Shown: positions 32,947 to 42,684, counted from the first letter of the stretch. The stretch: DNA of 64,000 nucleotides from DASWNP01 sp036399175 (GCA_036399175.1 DASWNP010000005.1:8957-72956), one strand, 5' to 3'. Program-made: numbers and translations. Notes: generated by a model from the letters alone, not told the origin.

Positions 32947-34412
32947 ACGCGCGGGTGCGAGTCGTTAAAAAGAGCCGGGGCGCGAAGCGTGGGAGCGGCG
33001 CGCAGGGCGGACAAGGCGGCGGCGGCGGGAGAAGCGTTGGCGACGAGCGGCGCGCCGCCCGACCTGATGCGCGCCGTGCGTCGGCGGCGCGACGCGCGGC
33101 CTTCGAGGTGCTGCGGCGCGTGGAAGAAGAGGGCGCGTTTGCCGCGCCTCTGCTGGCGAGCGTGGCCGAAGAGCTACGGGCAGACGACCGCGCGCTGTGC
33201 TACGAGCTTGTGCTCGGCTGCCTGCGGCGGCAACTCTGGCTCGACCGCTTAATGCAACTCTACGCGGGGCGCGAGGCGTCGAGCGTGGATGCTCCGGTTC
33301 GTCGCGCGTTGCGTCTGGGGCTCTACCAGCTTCGATTTCTGTCGCGCGTTCCGGCGTCGGCGGCCGTCAACGAGTCGGTCAATCTCATGCACGAAGCGGG
33401 CTTGCGCTCGGCGACGAAATTCGTCAACGCCGTCCTTCGCCGCGCGACGCGCGAGCCCGAGCGCGACCCCGCCGAGGGCATCGAGGATTGGACGGAGCGC
33501 GTCTCAGTGGAGACTTCGCATCCGGCGTGGCTCGTCGCGCGCTGGGCGGCCAGCTTCGGCGCTGAAGAGGCCGAAGCCTTCGCGCGCGCGAACAACCGGA
33601 CGCCGCCGACGGCCTTTCGCGTTAATCCCTTGCGCGCCGAAAGCGCGGAAGTTTTGGAGAGGCTGAGGGAGGCGGGCGCAGAGCCGGTCGAGTCGAGTGT
33701 CGCTCCGGGAGCTTTTCGCTTGGAGGGCGGCGGTGGAGGCGTCGCGCTCCTGCGCGAGCTGGCCGAGCGCGGTTTCGTTTACATGCAGGACGAAGCTTCG
33801 CAGCTCGTCGCGCACGTCCTGGGCGCGCGCCGGAGCGAGCGCGTGCTCGACGCGTGCGCCGCGCCGGGAAGCAAGACGACGCAACTGGCGGCGCTCGCGG
33901 GCGACGCGGCGTTTATCGTCGCGGGCGATCTCTACGGGCATCGTCTGCGTCTGGTCGAAGAGGCAGCCGCGCGGCAGAATTTAAAGAGCATCAGATGCGT
34001 CGTCTACGACGCCGAGCAGGGGTTGCCGTTTGCGGATGCTTCGTTTGAAAGGGTTTTGGTCGATGCGCCCTGCACGGGCACGGGCACGCTCAGGCACAAC
34101 CCGGAAATTCGTTGGCGCATCAGAGCCTCTGACATCGCGGAGCTTGCGGCGCGTCAGCAGCGTATCCTCGAAGCCGCCTCCCGCGCGGTTCGACCCGGCG
34201 GGCGTCTGGTCTATTCGACCTGCTCGGTTGAGCCGGAGGAGAACGAGTCGGTCGTGAGCGCGTTTCTGGCCGACCGGAGCGACGATTTCCGGCAGCTTCC
34301 CGCGAGCCCTGCGAGCACAGACTTTCTGACTCCGAGCGGCGCGGCTCGAATCTGGCCTCACAGAGACGACACGGACGGGTTCTTCGTCGCCGCCTTCGAG
34401 CGCCGAAGTTGA
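32943..34412 (+). CDS. rsmB: 16S rRNA (cytosine-967-C5)-methyltransferase RsmB
   Basis: A 489-residue protein. After a basic, Gly-rich N-terminal extension of about 45 residues comes a NusB-like RNA-binding domain (about 50-180) and the SAM-dependent methyltransferase. DACAAPGSKTTQLA binds SAM, VDAPCTGTGTLRHNPEIRWR has the motif IV Cys, and VYSTCSVEPEENE has the motif VI catalytic Cys. ATG overlaps the fmt stop (ATGA), the usual fmt-rsmB coupling. Confidence 0.95.
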   Translation: MNARVRVVKKSRGAKRGSGAQGGQGGGGGRSVGDERRAARPDARRASAARRAAFEVLRRVEEEGAFAAPLLASVAEELRADDRALCYELVLGCLRRQLWLDRLMQLYAGREASSVDAPVRRALRLGLYQLRFLSRVPASAAVNESVNLMHEAGLRSATKFVNAVLRRATREPERDPAEGIEDWTERVSVETSHPAWLVARWAASFGAEEAEAFARANNRTPPTAFRVNPLRAESAEVLERLREAGAEPVESSVAPGAFRLEGGGGGVALLRELAERGFVYMQDEASQLVAHVLGARRSERVLDACAAPGSKTTQLAALAGDAAFIVAGDLYGHRLRLVEEAAARQNLKSIRCVVYDAEQGLPFADASFERVLVDAPCTGTGTLRHNPEIRWRIRASDIAELAARQQRILEAASRAVRPGGRLVYSTCSVEPEENESVVSAFLADRSDDFRQLPASPASTDFLTPSGAARIWPHRDDTDGFFVAAFERRS

Positions 34413-34492
34413 GCGCCGGATGCTATACTTGCGGGGCGTCGTGCGCCGGTGTTAGACTCCGCCGCTTGACTTGAGTCTGAAGGGCGCGCGTC

Positions 34493-35245
34493 ATGGACGG
34501 GCGGACGCGGGCGAGGAGAGGCAGCGAAAAGATTGTGTCTCAGCAGAAGCCGACGATTCTGACGGCGATAAGAAGAATCGCCATCGTCGCCGCCATCCTG
34601 ATAGCTTTCGTCGTCGGACTCGCGGGCACGGTCTATCTCTCTTTGCGCAGCCCCGAAGTGAAAGTGCCGGAGGTCGTCGGGCAGCATTACCTCGCCGGGC
34701 AGAACGCTCTGGAAAGCGCGGGGCTCAACATCCGACGCCGCGCCAAGCGCTTCAAGGGCGACGCCAAACCCGACACGATTCTCGACCAGTCGCCGCGCGC
34801 AGGCGAGGTCGTCAAGAAGGGGCAGACGGTGGCCGTCGTCACCGCCGACGAAAACTCCGGCAAGGAGATTCCCGTCGAGACGCCCGAACCGGCTGAGACC
34901 CCTTCGGGCAAGCCGCAGAACGCGAACAACACGAACGCCGCGCCGCGCAACGAGAATCAGAATCGAGACCAGCGTAACCGGAACTCAAATCGCAACACGA
35001 ACCGTAACGGCAACGCCAATAACCGGAACGCGAACAACCAGAACAACAGCAATCGAAACGCGAACCAGAACTCGAATCGCAACGCGAACGCCAACAATCG
35101 TAACGCCGGTAATCGCAATGCGAACGCCAATGGCTCGCGCAACACTAACGCGAACCGTTCGACCCCGACCTTAAACATCAATCGCCCGAACTCGAACGCT
35201 CCCGTTCGCCCCAACTCGAACAACGCGAACCGGCGCACGCCCTGA
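34493..35245 (+). CDS. Membrane-anchored single-PASTA protein with Asn-rich tail
   Basis: A 250-residue protein. A cytoplasmic basic N-terminus is followed by one span (about residues 28-50: IAIVAAILIAFVVGLAGTVYL). A single PASTA domain follows (about 57-120: VPEVVGQHYLAGQNALESAG, DQSPRAGEVVKKGQTVAVV). The last ~110 residues are low complexity, dominated by Asn, Arg and Thr (NRNANN-type units). PASTA domains bind muropeptides and usually occur in several copies on Ser/Thr kinases or PBPs; no kinase domain is present. It lies between rsmB and rpe, a place where PASTA proteins and PASTA kinases often sit. Confidence 0.8.
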   Translation: MDGRTRARRGSEKIVSQQKPTILTAIRRIAIVAAILIAFVVGLAGTVYLSLRSPEVKVPEVVGQHYLAGQNALESAGLNIRRRAKRFKGDAKPDTILDQSPRAGEVVKKGQTVAVVTADENSGKEIPVETPEPAETPSGKPQNANNTNAAPRNENQNRDQRNRNSNRNTNRNGNANNRNANNQNNSNRNANQNSNRNANANNRNAGNRNANANGSRNTNANRSTPTLNINRPNSNAPVRPNSNNANRRTP

Positions 35246-35254
35246 GCCGAAAAT

Positions 35255-35917
35255 ATGGCGGAAATTGCCCCTTCAATTCTCTCGGCTGATTTCGCGCGCT
35301 TGGGCGCTGAAATCGAGGCGGTCGAGCGCGGCGGTGCGACGATTGTTCACGTCGATGTCATGGACGGCCATTTCGTCCCCAATATCACGATTGGTCTTCC
35401 GGTAGTTCGTGCGCTGGCTCGCGCAACCCGTTTGCCCCTCGACACGCATCTAATGATTTCCGAGCCCGGGCGCTACGCCGAGCAGTTCGCAGAGGCCGGC
35501 GCGCGCATGGTCTCAGTCCACGTCGAGGCCGACGCGCACCTGCACCGGACGCTGATGTCCATAAAAGCAAAGGGCGCGCAGGCCGGAGTCGCCATCAACC
35601 CGGCCACTCCGCTCGTCGCCCTCGAAGAATCGCTCGTCTACGCCGACTACGTTCTCTTGATGTCCGTCAACCCCGGCTTCGGCGGACAGAAATTTATAAA
35701 AACCTCGCTCGAAAAGGTCAGACGCCTCCGGCGCATGATTGACGAGCGCGGACTGAAGACCCGCATCGAGATTGACGGCGGGATTGATAAAAGCAATATC
35801 GCCGAAGTGACAGCCGCCGGAGCCGAAATCCTCGTCGCCGGAACTGCCGTCTTCGGCGAAGCCGACCCCTCACGCGCCGTCCGCGAACTGCTCGACGCGA
35901 CCGTGCAGTGGGTCTAA
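35255..35917 (+). CDS. rpe: Ribulose-phosphate 3-epimerase
   Basis: A 220-residue TIM barrel interconverting ribulose-5-P and xylulose-5-P in the pentose phosphate pathway. IAPSILSADFARLG, HVDVMDGHFVPNITIG (metal-ligand His and Asp), LMSVNPGFGGQKFI and EIDGGIDKSNI are the family motifs. It starts 10 nt after the PASTA gene, likely in the same transcript. Confidence 0.98.
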   Translation: MAEIAPSILSADFARLGAEIEAVERGGATIVHVDVMDGHFVPNITIGLPVVRALARATRLPLDTHLMISEPGRYAEQFAEAGARMVSVHVEADAHLHRTLMSIKAKGAQAGVAINPATPLVALEESLVYADYVLLMSVNPGFGGQKFIKTSLEKVRRLRRMIDERGLKTRIEIDGGIDKSNIAEVTAAGAEILVAGTAVFGEADPSRAVRELLDATVQWV

Positions 35918-35921
35918 TAAG

Positions 35922-36009
<88 letters not shown>

Positions 36010-36032
36010 TTAGTTTAGCGGAGGTTTAAGTA

Positions 36033-37697
36033 ATGCGTTTTCGTTATGTCGTACTTTTGATTTTGGGAGCGGTGCTGGCCTTCGGGGGCGGCGCTTCGGT
36101 TCCGAGCGCCTGGGCGCAGGGCGGCGGCGCGCAGAGCGGCGGCACGGCCATGCAGCGCCTTGAGGTGATGCGCTCGCGCCTCGATACGATGCGCCGGACT
36201 CTGAACGGCGCGATTGCCGGTCTGAACGCCAAAGATAGCGGCGACAAGGACGCTTCGCCCGACGACCCGCGCACGCGTCTGCGCGGTTTGGAGAAGGAAG
36301 TGAGCACGCTGCTCTCGGAGGTGACGAACCTGCGCGGCAAGCAGGAGCGCGCCGAAAAGTACGACTCAAGCGAGCTGGATAAGCTGGAAGCGGCGGTTGC
36401 CGATTTGAGCACGCGCGTCGATGCAGGCATGCTCGCTACGGCGAGCGCACGAACCGCCACGACCGCCGACACGTCGAAGGCGGCGACGAAGAAGAAAGAC
36501 AAACGCGGCCTCTTCAGTCGTCTGCTGGGGCGCGGCGGAAGCGACGAGAAATACGCCGAGCTTATCGGCACGGTCGCCCCGGGTCGTGACCGCCAGCTCT
36601 TCGAGATGGCGACGCACGAGGCGCGCAAGGACAACTTCGAGGTGGCGCGCTCGCTCTACAGCGTTATCATCAACACCTACCCGGAGTCGGCCTACCTGCC
36701 GCTCGCCAAGCTCGCCATCGCCGACACCTTCTACCTCGAAGGCACGACGAGCGCGCTCATTCAGGCCGCGCAGTACTATCAGGACTGGTTCACCTTCTTC
36801 CCGACTCATCCGCTCTCGGACGACGTGATGCTCAAGATGGCCGAGGTCGAAATGCGTAAGATGGGCTTGCCCGACCGCGAAGTGACTTCGGCGCGCAAGG
36901 CCGAGCAGCGTCTCAAAGTTCTCTTGCAGCAATTCCCCGACACGGTTTTGAAGGGCGAGGTCGAGACGCGTCTGCGCGAGGTGCAGGAAAACCTTGCGAT
37001 GCACGACAAGATGGTCGGCGACCAGTATCTCGCGCGCTTCTTCAGGGGCGCGGCCTCCAACCCGAAAGGCGCGCAGTCGCGCTACCTCGACATCGTCAAA
37101 CGCTACCCGAACTTCTCTTATCTCGACGACGTGCTCTATAACCTCGGAGTCACCTACGTACAGGAAGAAGAGCCCGACGAGGCGACGAAGTATTTCACGC
37201 GGCTGGTTCGCTTCTATCCCAACAGCAAGTATGCCGAGAAGGCGCGCGAGCAGTTGCAGGCCATCGGCGTCGCCGTGCCCGACCCAGACCCCGTCGCCCT
37301 CCAGCAGCCCGCGCCGGAGCGACCCTCCACCATGCAGAAGTTCAAGCAGGAGCTTCTCGGCTCGACGCCCAAGACCATCAACAAGAGCGGCATCCTCATC
37401 AGCGACGAGGACGATGCCAACGACCTGATTCAACAGGCCATCGCCAACGGCGGCCAGCTTCCCACCACCGTCCCGACCGCGCCCGTGCAGCGTCGTCCGC
37501 CCGCGCGTCAGGTAGCGCCGCCGCCTGCGACCAACACCGGAGCCGCCCCCGCCGGCAAAGGCAGCGCCCTGTCCGTCCAGCCGACGCAGCCCGGCGCGCC
37601 GAGAACCGCGAGCGACCCGACCAAGCCCGAATCGAGTCTGCCGCCCGCGCCTGCCACTTCGACGCCCGCAACCACGTCGCCGCAGACCAAGCCTTAA
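36033..37697 (+). CDS. Secreted BamD/YbgF-like TPR protein
   Basis: A 554-residue protein. A signal peptide is clear (cleavage near AWAQG, residue 29). A helical coiled-coil region (about 40-130) is followed by a BamD-like TPR domain (about 185-430: ARKDNFEVARSLYSVIINTYPESAY, YYQDWFTFFPTHPLSDD, LDIVKRYPNFSYLDDVLYNLG, YFTRLVRFYPNSKYAEKAREQL). The last 120 residues are Pro/Ala/Thr-rich. There is no lipobox Cys, unlike true BamD. GGAGG lies 8 nt before the ATG. Probably a periplasmic outer-membrane assembly or envelope protein. Confidence 0.78.
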   Translation: MRFRYVVLLILGAVLAFGGGASVPSAWAQGGGAQSGGTAMQRLEVMRSRLDTMRRTLNGAIAGLNAKDSGDKDASPDDPRTRLRGLEKEVSTLLSEVTNLRGKQERAEKYDSSELDKLEAAVADLSTRVDAGMLATASARTATTADTSKAATKKKDKRGLFSRLLGRGGSDEKYAELIGTVAPGRDRQLFEMATHEARKDNFEVARSLYSVIINTYPESAYLPLAKLAIADTFYLEGTTSALIQAAQYYQDWFTFFPTHPLSDDVMLKMAEVEMRKMGLPDREVTSARKAEQRLKVLLQQFPDTVLKGEVETRLREVQENLAMHDKMVGDQYLARFFRGAASNPKGAQSRYLDIVKRYPNFSYLDDVLYNLGVTYVQEEEPDEATKYFTRLVRFYPNSKYAEKAREQLQAIGVAVPDPDPVALQQPAPERPSTMQKFKQELLGSTPKTINKSGILISDEDDANDLIQQAIANGGQLPTTVPTAPVQRRPPARQVAPPPATNTGAAPAGKGSALSVQPTQPGAPRTASDPTKPESSLPPAPATSTPATTSPQTKP

Positions 37698-37735
37698 GGC
37701 ACAAAGCCGGAAGACATTCGTCTCGGCTCAAGAAA

Positions 37736-37776
37736 GACGAGCGCCCAGATTTGAATTGGGCGCTCGTCCTTTTTTT
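37736..37776 (+). terminator. Intrinsic terminator
   Basis: A 12-bp stem GACGAGCGCCCA (37736-37747) with TGGGCGCTCGTC (37757-37768), a 9-nt loop and a run of seven T. Ends the BamD-like transcript. Confidence 0.93.
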
Positions 37777-37902
37777 ATCCCTTGCCTGCCTGAGAGACAG
37801 GTGTTTGCCCGTCGTGCAGGGCGGGTGCTAATATCTCAACCTCTCCGAAGTTTTAATCCGAAGCGAGACGCCTGACGACAAAGGCGACGGGAGCAGCGCA
37901 GA

Positions 37903-38424
37903 TTGGCACAAACGACCGAGAGCATAGACGACGAACTCGCGCGCAGGCATCGCATGGCGGCGATGACGGTGGTGAGCATGCTTGGCCTGACGCTTTTGCT
38001 CGTCGCGCTCGCCTTCGCGGGCGTCTTAGACTTTCCCGCGCGCCCCGCCGACCCCTTTCTCAAAGGCGCTCTGAGCATTGGCATCGTGCTTTTCGGCTTC
38101 GGCGCGGTCACTCTCAGGCGCACGAGATTCGCGTCCGCCCGCTTGCAGGACATCGCCGCCCTGAGAGGCGCGTCTGGACTGCTCGCCACGCTTCAGAATA
38201 CGACCATGCTCGTCGCGCTCGCGGGCGGCGCGATTGCTTTGATGGGCTTCGTAATTACTATGAATTCGGGCGACGAGTTCGACATGGTGAGGCTCGGTCT
38301 CATCGCCGTCGCCGTGCTGCTCTACGCTTACCCGCGCCGCTCCGCGTGGCAACGCGTCGTCGATTCCACTCGAACGATGAACAGCGAACTTCAGCAGCCT
38401 CCCGCGAAAGGAACAGTCGCTTGA
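37903..38424 (+). CDS. Four-span membrane protein, unknown
   Basis: A 173-residue protein with four predicted spans (VVSMLGLTLLLVALAFAGVL, GALSIGIVLFGFGAVTL, TTMLVALAGGAIALMGFVIT, VRLGLIAVAVLLYAY). Not recognised. The likely start is TTG at 37903 with CGGGAGCAG upstream; an internal ATG (MAAMTVV) is an alternative. Its stop overlaps the TTG start of the TPR gene, suggesting coupling. Confidence 0.6.
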   Translation: MAQTTESIDDELARRHRMAAMTVVSMLGLTLLLVALAFAGVLDFPARPADPFLKGALSIGIVLFGFGAVTLRRTRFASARLQDIAALRGASGLLATLQNTTMLVALAGGAIALMGFVITMNSGDEFDMVRLGLIAVAVLLYAYPRRSAWQRVVDSTRTMNSELQQPPAKGTVA

Positions 38425-40523
38425 AGCTGTCTTACCCTCGCGCCGCTCTACGAGCTTTGCTCTCATGCCTCTTCGCGTGGACGCTCTCAAGCGCCTCTCT
38501 CGCTTCTCCCGTCGCGCACGCCGGAGACGATGGTTCGCAACTGGTTTCTCTCTCGTCTCTGCGCGCGCAACAGGGGCAGCCCGCCGCGCCGCCGTCCGGC
38601 AACGCGACTGCCGCGCCGCAGAAAGGACCGACGCCGCGCGAGCGCCGCGCGCAGGCTTACGCGAAGCTTCTGGAAGGGCAGCGTTATCTTTCGCGCACGA
38701 GGGCGGGAACGCTCCGGCTCTCGGCGCTGCGCACCGCGCAGGAAGCTTTCCAGCAGGCCGCCACGCTCGACCCTACGCTCGCCGAAGCTCACACCGCTCT
38801 GGCCGAAATCGCCTTTCTCATGCAGGACGTGGACAAGGCTGAAGCCTCGGCCGCGACAGCCGCCCGCATCGACCGCGACAACTTCGGAGCGCATCGCATC
38901 CTCTCGCGCATCCACGCGCTCAAAAGCGGCGTCTTCGATAATCGTCTCGAACGCGCTCGCGCCGAGCAGGCCATCTCGGAGCTAAAGGAGGTCGTCCGTC
39001 TCGACGCGAACGACCCCGAGGGCTTAGCCCTGCTCGGAGAGCTTTACCTTGCGACCGGGCGAAACGAAGAGGCCGTCGATGCCTTCAGGCGTTGGACTGC
39101 CGCGCCCGCTCCGCTCGACTCGCGCTTCTACGAAGCCATCACGCAGGGGCGCGAGCTGACGCCCGATGCCGCCAACGCGCGTCTCGGCGAAGCTCTCCTG
39201 CGTTTGGGTCGGACGGTCGAAGCGGTCGAAGCCATCCGCCGCGCCATCGCGCTTGAGCCCGGAAACATAGGCTATCTTGAATTGCTCAGCCGGACGGTCG
39301 AAGCGGGAGGCGATGCTTCCAAGCAGCAAGCCGTGCTCGCGGAGCTTGAGCGCGTGGTCGCGGCCAATCCGTCCAATAGCGCGGCGGTCGGCCTGCTCGC
39401 GCGGACGCAGGCGCGCGCCGGTCGCACGGACGAGGCGGTCGCCACTCTGCGCGCCGGTCTCGCCCAGCTCAAGAGCACTAATCAACGCGAGCAGATGACG
39501 CTGCGCGCCGAGCTGGCGCAGATTTTCAGCGATGCCCTGCGCTTCGACGAAGCCGTCGCCGTCTATGAAGAACTGCTCAAAGAACGTGGCATCGGTAGCG
39601 AGCCGCTCACTTCCGACAACGACAAGCGTTTCGCTACGCTCGTGCTGGATAGAATCGTCGGCCTGCGCCGTCAGGCCGGACAGCCCGAAGCGACGCTCGC
39701 CGCCATCGAGCGCATGCGAAGGCTGCTCGGCCAGTCAGACCCCTCAGCCGACCTCCAATACGTCATTCACCTGCGCGACCAGGGACGGCGCGAAGAAGCT
39801 CTCGAAGCCATCAGGCAGGCGCGTACGCGCTTCCCCGAACACGTCGGATTCCTGCGTCTCGAAGCGGCCACGCTCGCCGACCTGGGTCGCATCGATGAAG
39901 CGGCCTCTCTCCTGCGCGCGCGTCTTAAGGGCGACGCCGAGGACTACAACGAATATCTCGCGCTCGCAAATCTTTACATGGGAGCAGGGCGCGGACGCGA
40001 GGCGGTCGAAGCGGCGCGCAAGGCGCTCGACCTCGCCCCGCCCGAAAGGCCGGAACTCGTCACGCAGGCTCTCATCATGCTCTCCTCCGCGCAGGAACGA
40101 GCCGGAGACGCCAGAGGCTCCGAAGAGACTCTCCGCCGCATTCTCTCCAAAGAGCCCGACAACCCGACCGCCCTCAATAATTTAGGCTACTTCCTCGTCG
40201 AGCGAGGCGAGCGACTGAACGAGGCTCTGGAGATGATTCAGCGCGCCGTGCGCGCCGAACCCAACAACGCCTCTTTTCAGGACAGCCTCGGCTGGGCTCA
40301 TTTCAAACTCGGCCAACTGGAAGAAGCCGAACGGTATCTAAGCGAGGCTGCGCGTCGCAGCCCGGCCTCCGCCACGATTCAGGAGCACTTGGGCGACGTG
40401 TACCAGCGTCGCGGCAAGAGCCAGCAGGCTCAGTCCGCTTGGCGCAAAGCCCTCTCGCTCTCGACCGAAGCTTCCGATTCCGCCCGCATCAAGGCCAAAC
40501 TCGGCGGCACAACGAACAAGTAG
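38421..40523 (+). CDS. Large secreted TPR protein
   Basis: 700 residues from a TTG at 38421, which overlaps the preceding stop (TTGA) and opens directly onto a signal peptide (LRALLSCLFAWTLSSASLASPVAHA). An earlier ATG (38346) would hide the signal peptide behind a charged leader. The rest is a solenoid of at least ten TPR units, e.g. AFQQAATLDPTLAEAHTALAE, LGRTVEAVEAIRRAIALEPGN and NNLGYFLVERGERLNEALEM. Such exported TPR proteins act as scaffolds for envelope complexes. Specific partner unknown. Confidence 0.8.
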   Translation: MKLSYPRAALRALLSCLFAWTLSSASLASPVAHAGDDGSQLVSLSSLRAQQGQPAAPPSGNATAAPQKGPTPRERRAQAYAKLLEGQRYLSRTRAGTLRLSALRTAQEAFQQAATLDPTLAEAHTALAEIAFLMQDVDKAEASAATAARIDRDNFGAHRILSRIHALKSGVFDNRLERARAEQAISELKEVVRLDANDPEGLALLGELYLATGRNEEAVDAFRRWTAAPAPLDSRFYEAITQGRELTPDAANARLGEALLRLGRTVEAVEAIRRAIALEPGNIGYLELLSRTVEAGGDASKQQAVLAELERVVAANPSNSAAVGLLARTQARAGRTDEAVATLRAGLAQLKSTNQREQMTLRAELAQIFSDALRFDEAVAVYEELLKERGIGSEPLTSDNDKRFATLVLDRIVGLRRQAGQPEATLAAIERMRRLLGQSDPSADLQYVIHLRDQGRREEALEAIRQARTRFPEHVGFLRLEAATLADLGRIDEAASLLRARLKGDAEDYNEYLALANLYMGAGRGREAVEAARKALDLAPPERPELVTQALIMLSSAQERAGDARGSEETLRRILSKEPDNPTALNNLGYFLVERGERLNEALEMIQRAVRAEPNNASFQDSLGWAHFKLGQLEEAERYLSEAARRSPASATIQEHLGDVYQRRGKSQQAQSAWRKALSLSTEASDSARIKAKLGGTTNK

Positions 40524-40847
40524 GCTTTCTCCCTTTCAGATAATCCGACGAATCGAGCCTCAAACCCACAGGCGAGGCGGCGGTGTGCGCCGGAAGTTTC
40601 CACGCAAGCCGTTCCGATTCTTATACTTAAGACGGCTCAGGCGGGATTCCGCGTGGTCGCCCACCCCGGCGACCGTTCCGGTGTCTCGAAGTTTCGCTCA
40701 ATATACCTCTAAATAAAAGTTAATTGACAGGTTAAACGTCGTGTTTTACAATGCTCGATAGTCTGACCGCGCGCCCCAACGAACGGTTCAGCACTAAGTA
40801 GCTCCTCCCAGCCAAAAGCTTTATCAGATTGAGGAGAGTTCCCCCGG
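40524..40847. other. Gene-free region upstream of the CAP-domain gene
   Basis: 324 nt with no supportable ORF. It contains a small hairpin (AGCCGT...ACGGCT around 40609-40638) and, near its end, a strong sigma-70 promoter (listed separately). No repeat element of the tandem-unit type is present. Confidence 0.5.
40724..40752 (+). promoter_or_regulatory. Sigma-70 promoter of the CAP-domain gene
   Basis: TTGACA (40724-40729), 17 nt, TACAAT (40747-40752). One of the best promoters in the window; it implies a leader of about 90 nt before the ATG at 40848. Confidence 0.85.
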
Positions 40848-41552
40848 ATGAAGTTTCCCAAGTCGTTCCCCTTAAATGTTGCACGCACAGGTGTACGCCG
40901 TGCCGGTCTGCTTGCCGCCTGCGTTCTCCTTTCGACCCTGGAAACCCTCGCCACTGTCGGCGGCACGAACCCCAAGACGCCGCCTCCGCCGCCTCCAGCG
41001 CCTTCTTCCGCGCGCCCCGTCGCACGTCTGATTTCGACCTCTGACTCGGTCGTCAGCACGCGCTCGCGCACGCGCCCCGAAGCGGCTACGCGCATCGACA
41101 GAGCGGCAAATTTCGCCTCGATGCCGACGGCTGCCTCCGTCGCAGCCGTCTCGGCGACGACCGACGAAGAGCGCGCGCTCAATCTGATTAACGCTCAGAG
41201 GCAAGCTCGCGGCGAGCGTCCGCTCGTGCTCGACGCTGGCTTGATGCGTCTCGCCCGTCTGCACTCGCAGAACATGGCGCGCGAGGATTTCTTCGACCAC
41301 GTTGACCCGGACGGGCGCGACGCCGTCGGACGGGCTTCATCGCTCGGGATTCGCGGCTGGCGCGCTCTCGGCGAGAACATCGCGTATAATCAGAACTTCG
41401 ACGACCCGGCGGCCTTCGCCGTCCAGCGTTGGATGACTTCGGCCAAGCACCGCGAAAACATTCTGAACTCGATGTTCACGCACACCGGCCTCGGCATCGC
41501 GCGGTCGGCTGACGGTCGGGTCTATTTCACGCAGGTCTTCATCATGCGCTAA
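40848..41552 (+). CDS. Secreted CAP/SCP-domain (YkwD-like) protein
   Basis: A 234-residue protein. An N-terminal signal (about residues 17-35) is followed by a Pro-rich linker and then a CAP domain (about 104-234). The cavity residues are seen in LARLHSQNMAREDFFDHVDPDG (first His), GWRALGENIAYN (Glu) and WMTSAKHRENILNSMFTHTGLG (second Glu and His). Bacterial CAP proteins are secreted and of mostly unknown activity. TTGAGGAGAG gives a good ribosome-binding site. Confidence 0.88.
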   Translation: MKFPKSFPLNVARTGVRRAGLLAACVLLSTLETLATVGGTNPKTPPPPPPAPSSARPVARLISTSDSVVSTRSRTRPEAATRIDRAANFASMPTAASVAAVSATTDEERALNLINAQRQARGERPLVLDAGLMRLARLHSQNMAREDFFDHVDPDGRDAVGRASSLGIRGWRALGENIAYNQNFDDPAAFAVQRWMTSAKHRENILNSMFTHTGLGIARSADGRVYFTQVFIMR

Positions 41553-41639
41553 CCGTTCGTCCCGAAAGCTTCCATCTCGAACCGAAACCGGAGCGGCTGG
41601 CGCTCGCTCGTCCGTAGCAGAGAGGTCAGCCGCTTTCTC

Positions 41640-42575
41640 GTGTCCGAAAAAGAACGCTTCACAGACGAAGGCTTCACCCTTCCGGCCTACGCCAAAATCA
41701 ACCTCACGCTGCGCGTGCTTGGTCGTCGTCCAGACGGCTACCACGAGATTCAAACCCTCTTCCAAACAGTCACCCTACGAGACCAATTGACCTTCGAGCC
41801 TCTGCCCGAAGCCGGCCGCTTCGAGCTTCGCTGCGACGCGCCCGGCGTGCCCGCCGATGAGAGCAACCTGATTTCGCGCGCCGCCAGAGCCTTGATTGAG
41901 CGTTACGCCCCTCGAAAGGGGGCGCGCGTCTATCTGGAGAAGCAAATCCCTGCGCAGGGCGGCTTGGGCGGCGGCTCGTCCGACGCGGCTGCGGCCTTGC
42001 TCGGCCTGTCTCGCCTCTGGGAGTTGAAGACCGTGAAAAGCGAGCTTTCCAAGATAGGGGCTCGACTCGGCGCTGACGTGCCCTTCTTTCTGACGGGCGG
42101 AACGGCGCTCGGCGAAGGATTGGGAACCGCCATCACGCCGCTCGAAAACGCTCCCCGCAAGCACCTCATCATCGTCATGCCCGGCGTAAAAGTCTCGACG
42201 GCGGAAGCTTACAGAGCCTTGCGTGTGCCCGCCTTGACAAAGGTCGGGAGCACCGTTAAGCTGCCTAGTTCGCGCGCAGAGGCTCAAAAAACGGGTTCGC
42301 TCTATGAAGACCTGCGCAACGATTTCGAGCCTGTCGTCTTCAAGCTGCAACCCGAAATCGAGCGAGCGAGAGACGCGCTCCTGGAAGCCGGAGCAGAAAA
42401 AGCACTGCTTGCGGGAAGCGGCGCGAGCGTCTTCGGCGTCTTCGGGAGTAGGGAAGAACAGGAGCGAGCATCGAAGCTTCTGCGCATCGAAGCGGGCTGG
42501 CAAATCTTCGCGTGCGAGACGCTTTCGCGTGAAGAGTACAGAAGGTCTCTGGGAGCGTGCGCCGCGTTTTTCTAA
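41640..42575 (+). CDS. ispE: 4-diphosphocytidyl-2-C-methyl-D-erythritol kinase
   Basis: A 311-residue GHMP kinase of the MEP isoprenoid pathway. LPAYAKINLTLRVLGRRPDGYHEI (substrate site with the Lys-Asn pair), PAQGGLGGGSSDAAAAL (ATP loop), GADVPFFLTGG and LLAGSGASVFG match IspE throughout. A GTG start at 41640 is used; the Shine-Dalgarno is weak. ispD and ispF lie 18 kb downstream in the same window. tRNA-Gln follows at once. Confidence 0.96.
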   Translation: MSEKERFTDEGFTLPAYAKINLTLRVLGRRPDGYHEIQTLFQTVTLRDQLTFEPLPEAGRFELRCDAPGVPADESNLISRAARALIERYAPRKGARVYLEKQIPAQGGLGGGSSDAAAALLGLSRLWELKTVKSELSKIGARLGADVPFFLTGGTALGEGLGTAITPLENAPRKHLIIVMPGVKVSTAEAYRALRVPALTKVGSTVKLPSSRAEAQKTGSLYEDLRNDFEPVVFKLQPEIERARDALLEAGAEKALLAGSGASVFGVFGSREEQERASKLLRIEAGWQIFACETLSREEYRRSLGACAAFF

Positions 42576-42609
42576 GCGTCGGCGCTTCCCTGGTGGGAGC
42601 GAACGAGAT

Positions 42610-42684
42610 TGGGGCGTCGCCAAGTGGTAAGGCACCGGTCTTTGGATCCGGCATTCGTAGGTTCGAATCCTTCCGCCCCAGCCA
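42610..42684 (+). tRNA. tRNA-Gln (anticodon TTG)
   Basis: The acceptor stem TGGGGCG (42610-42616) pairs with CGCCCCA (42674-42680), then the discriminator G and an encoded CCA (42682-42684). The anticodon loop CTTTGGA (42640-42646) sits on a 5-bp stem CCGGT/TCCGG with anticodon TTG. The T arm contains GTTCGAATC. It lies between ispE and prs; a repeat element begins 7 nt after the CCA. Confidence 0.96.
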
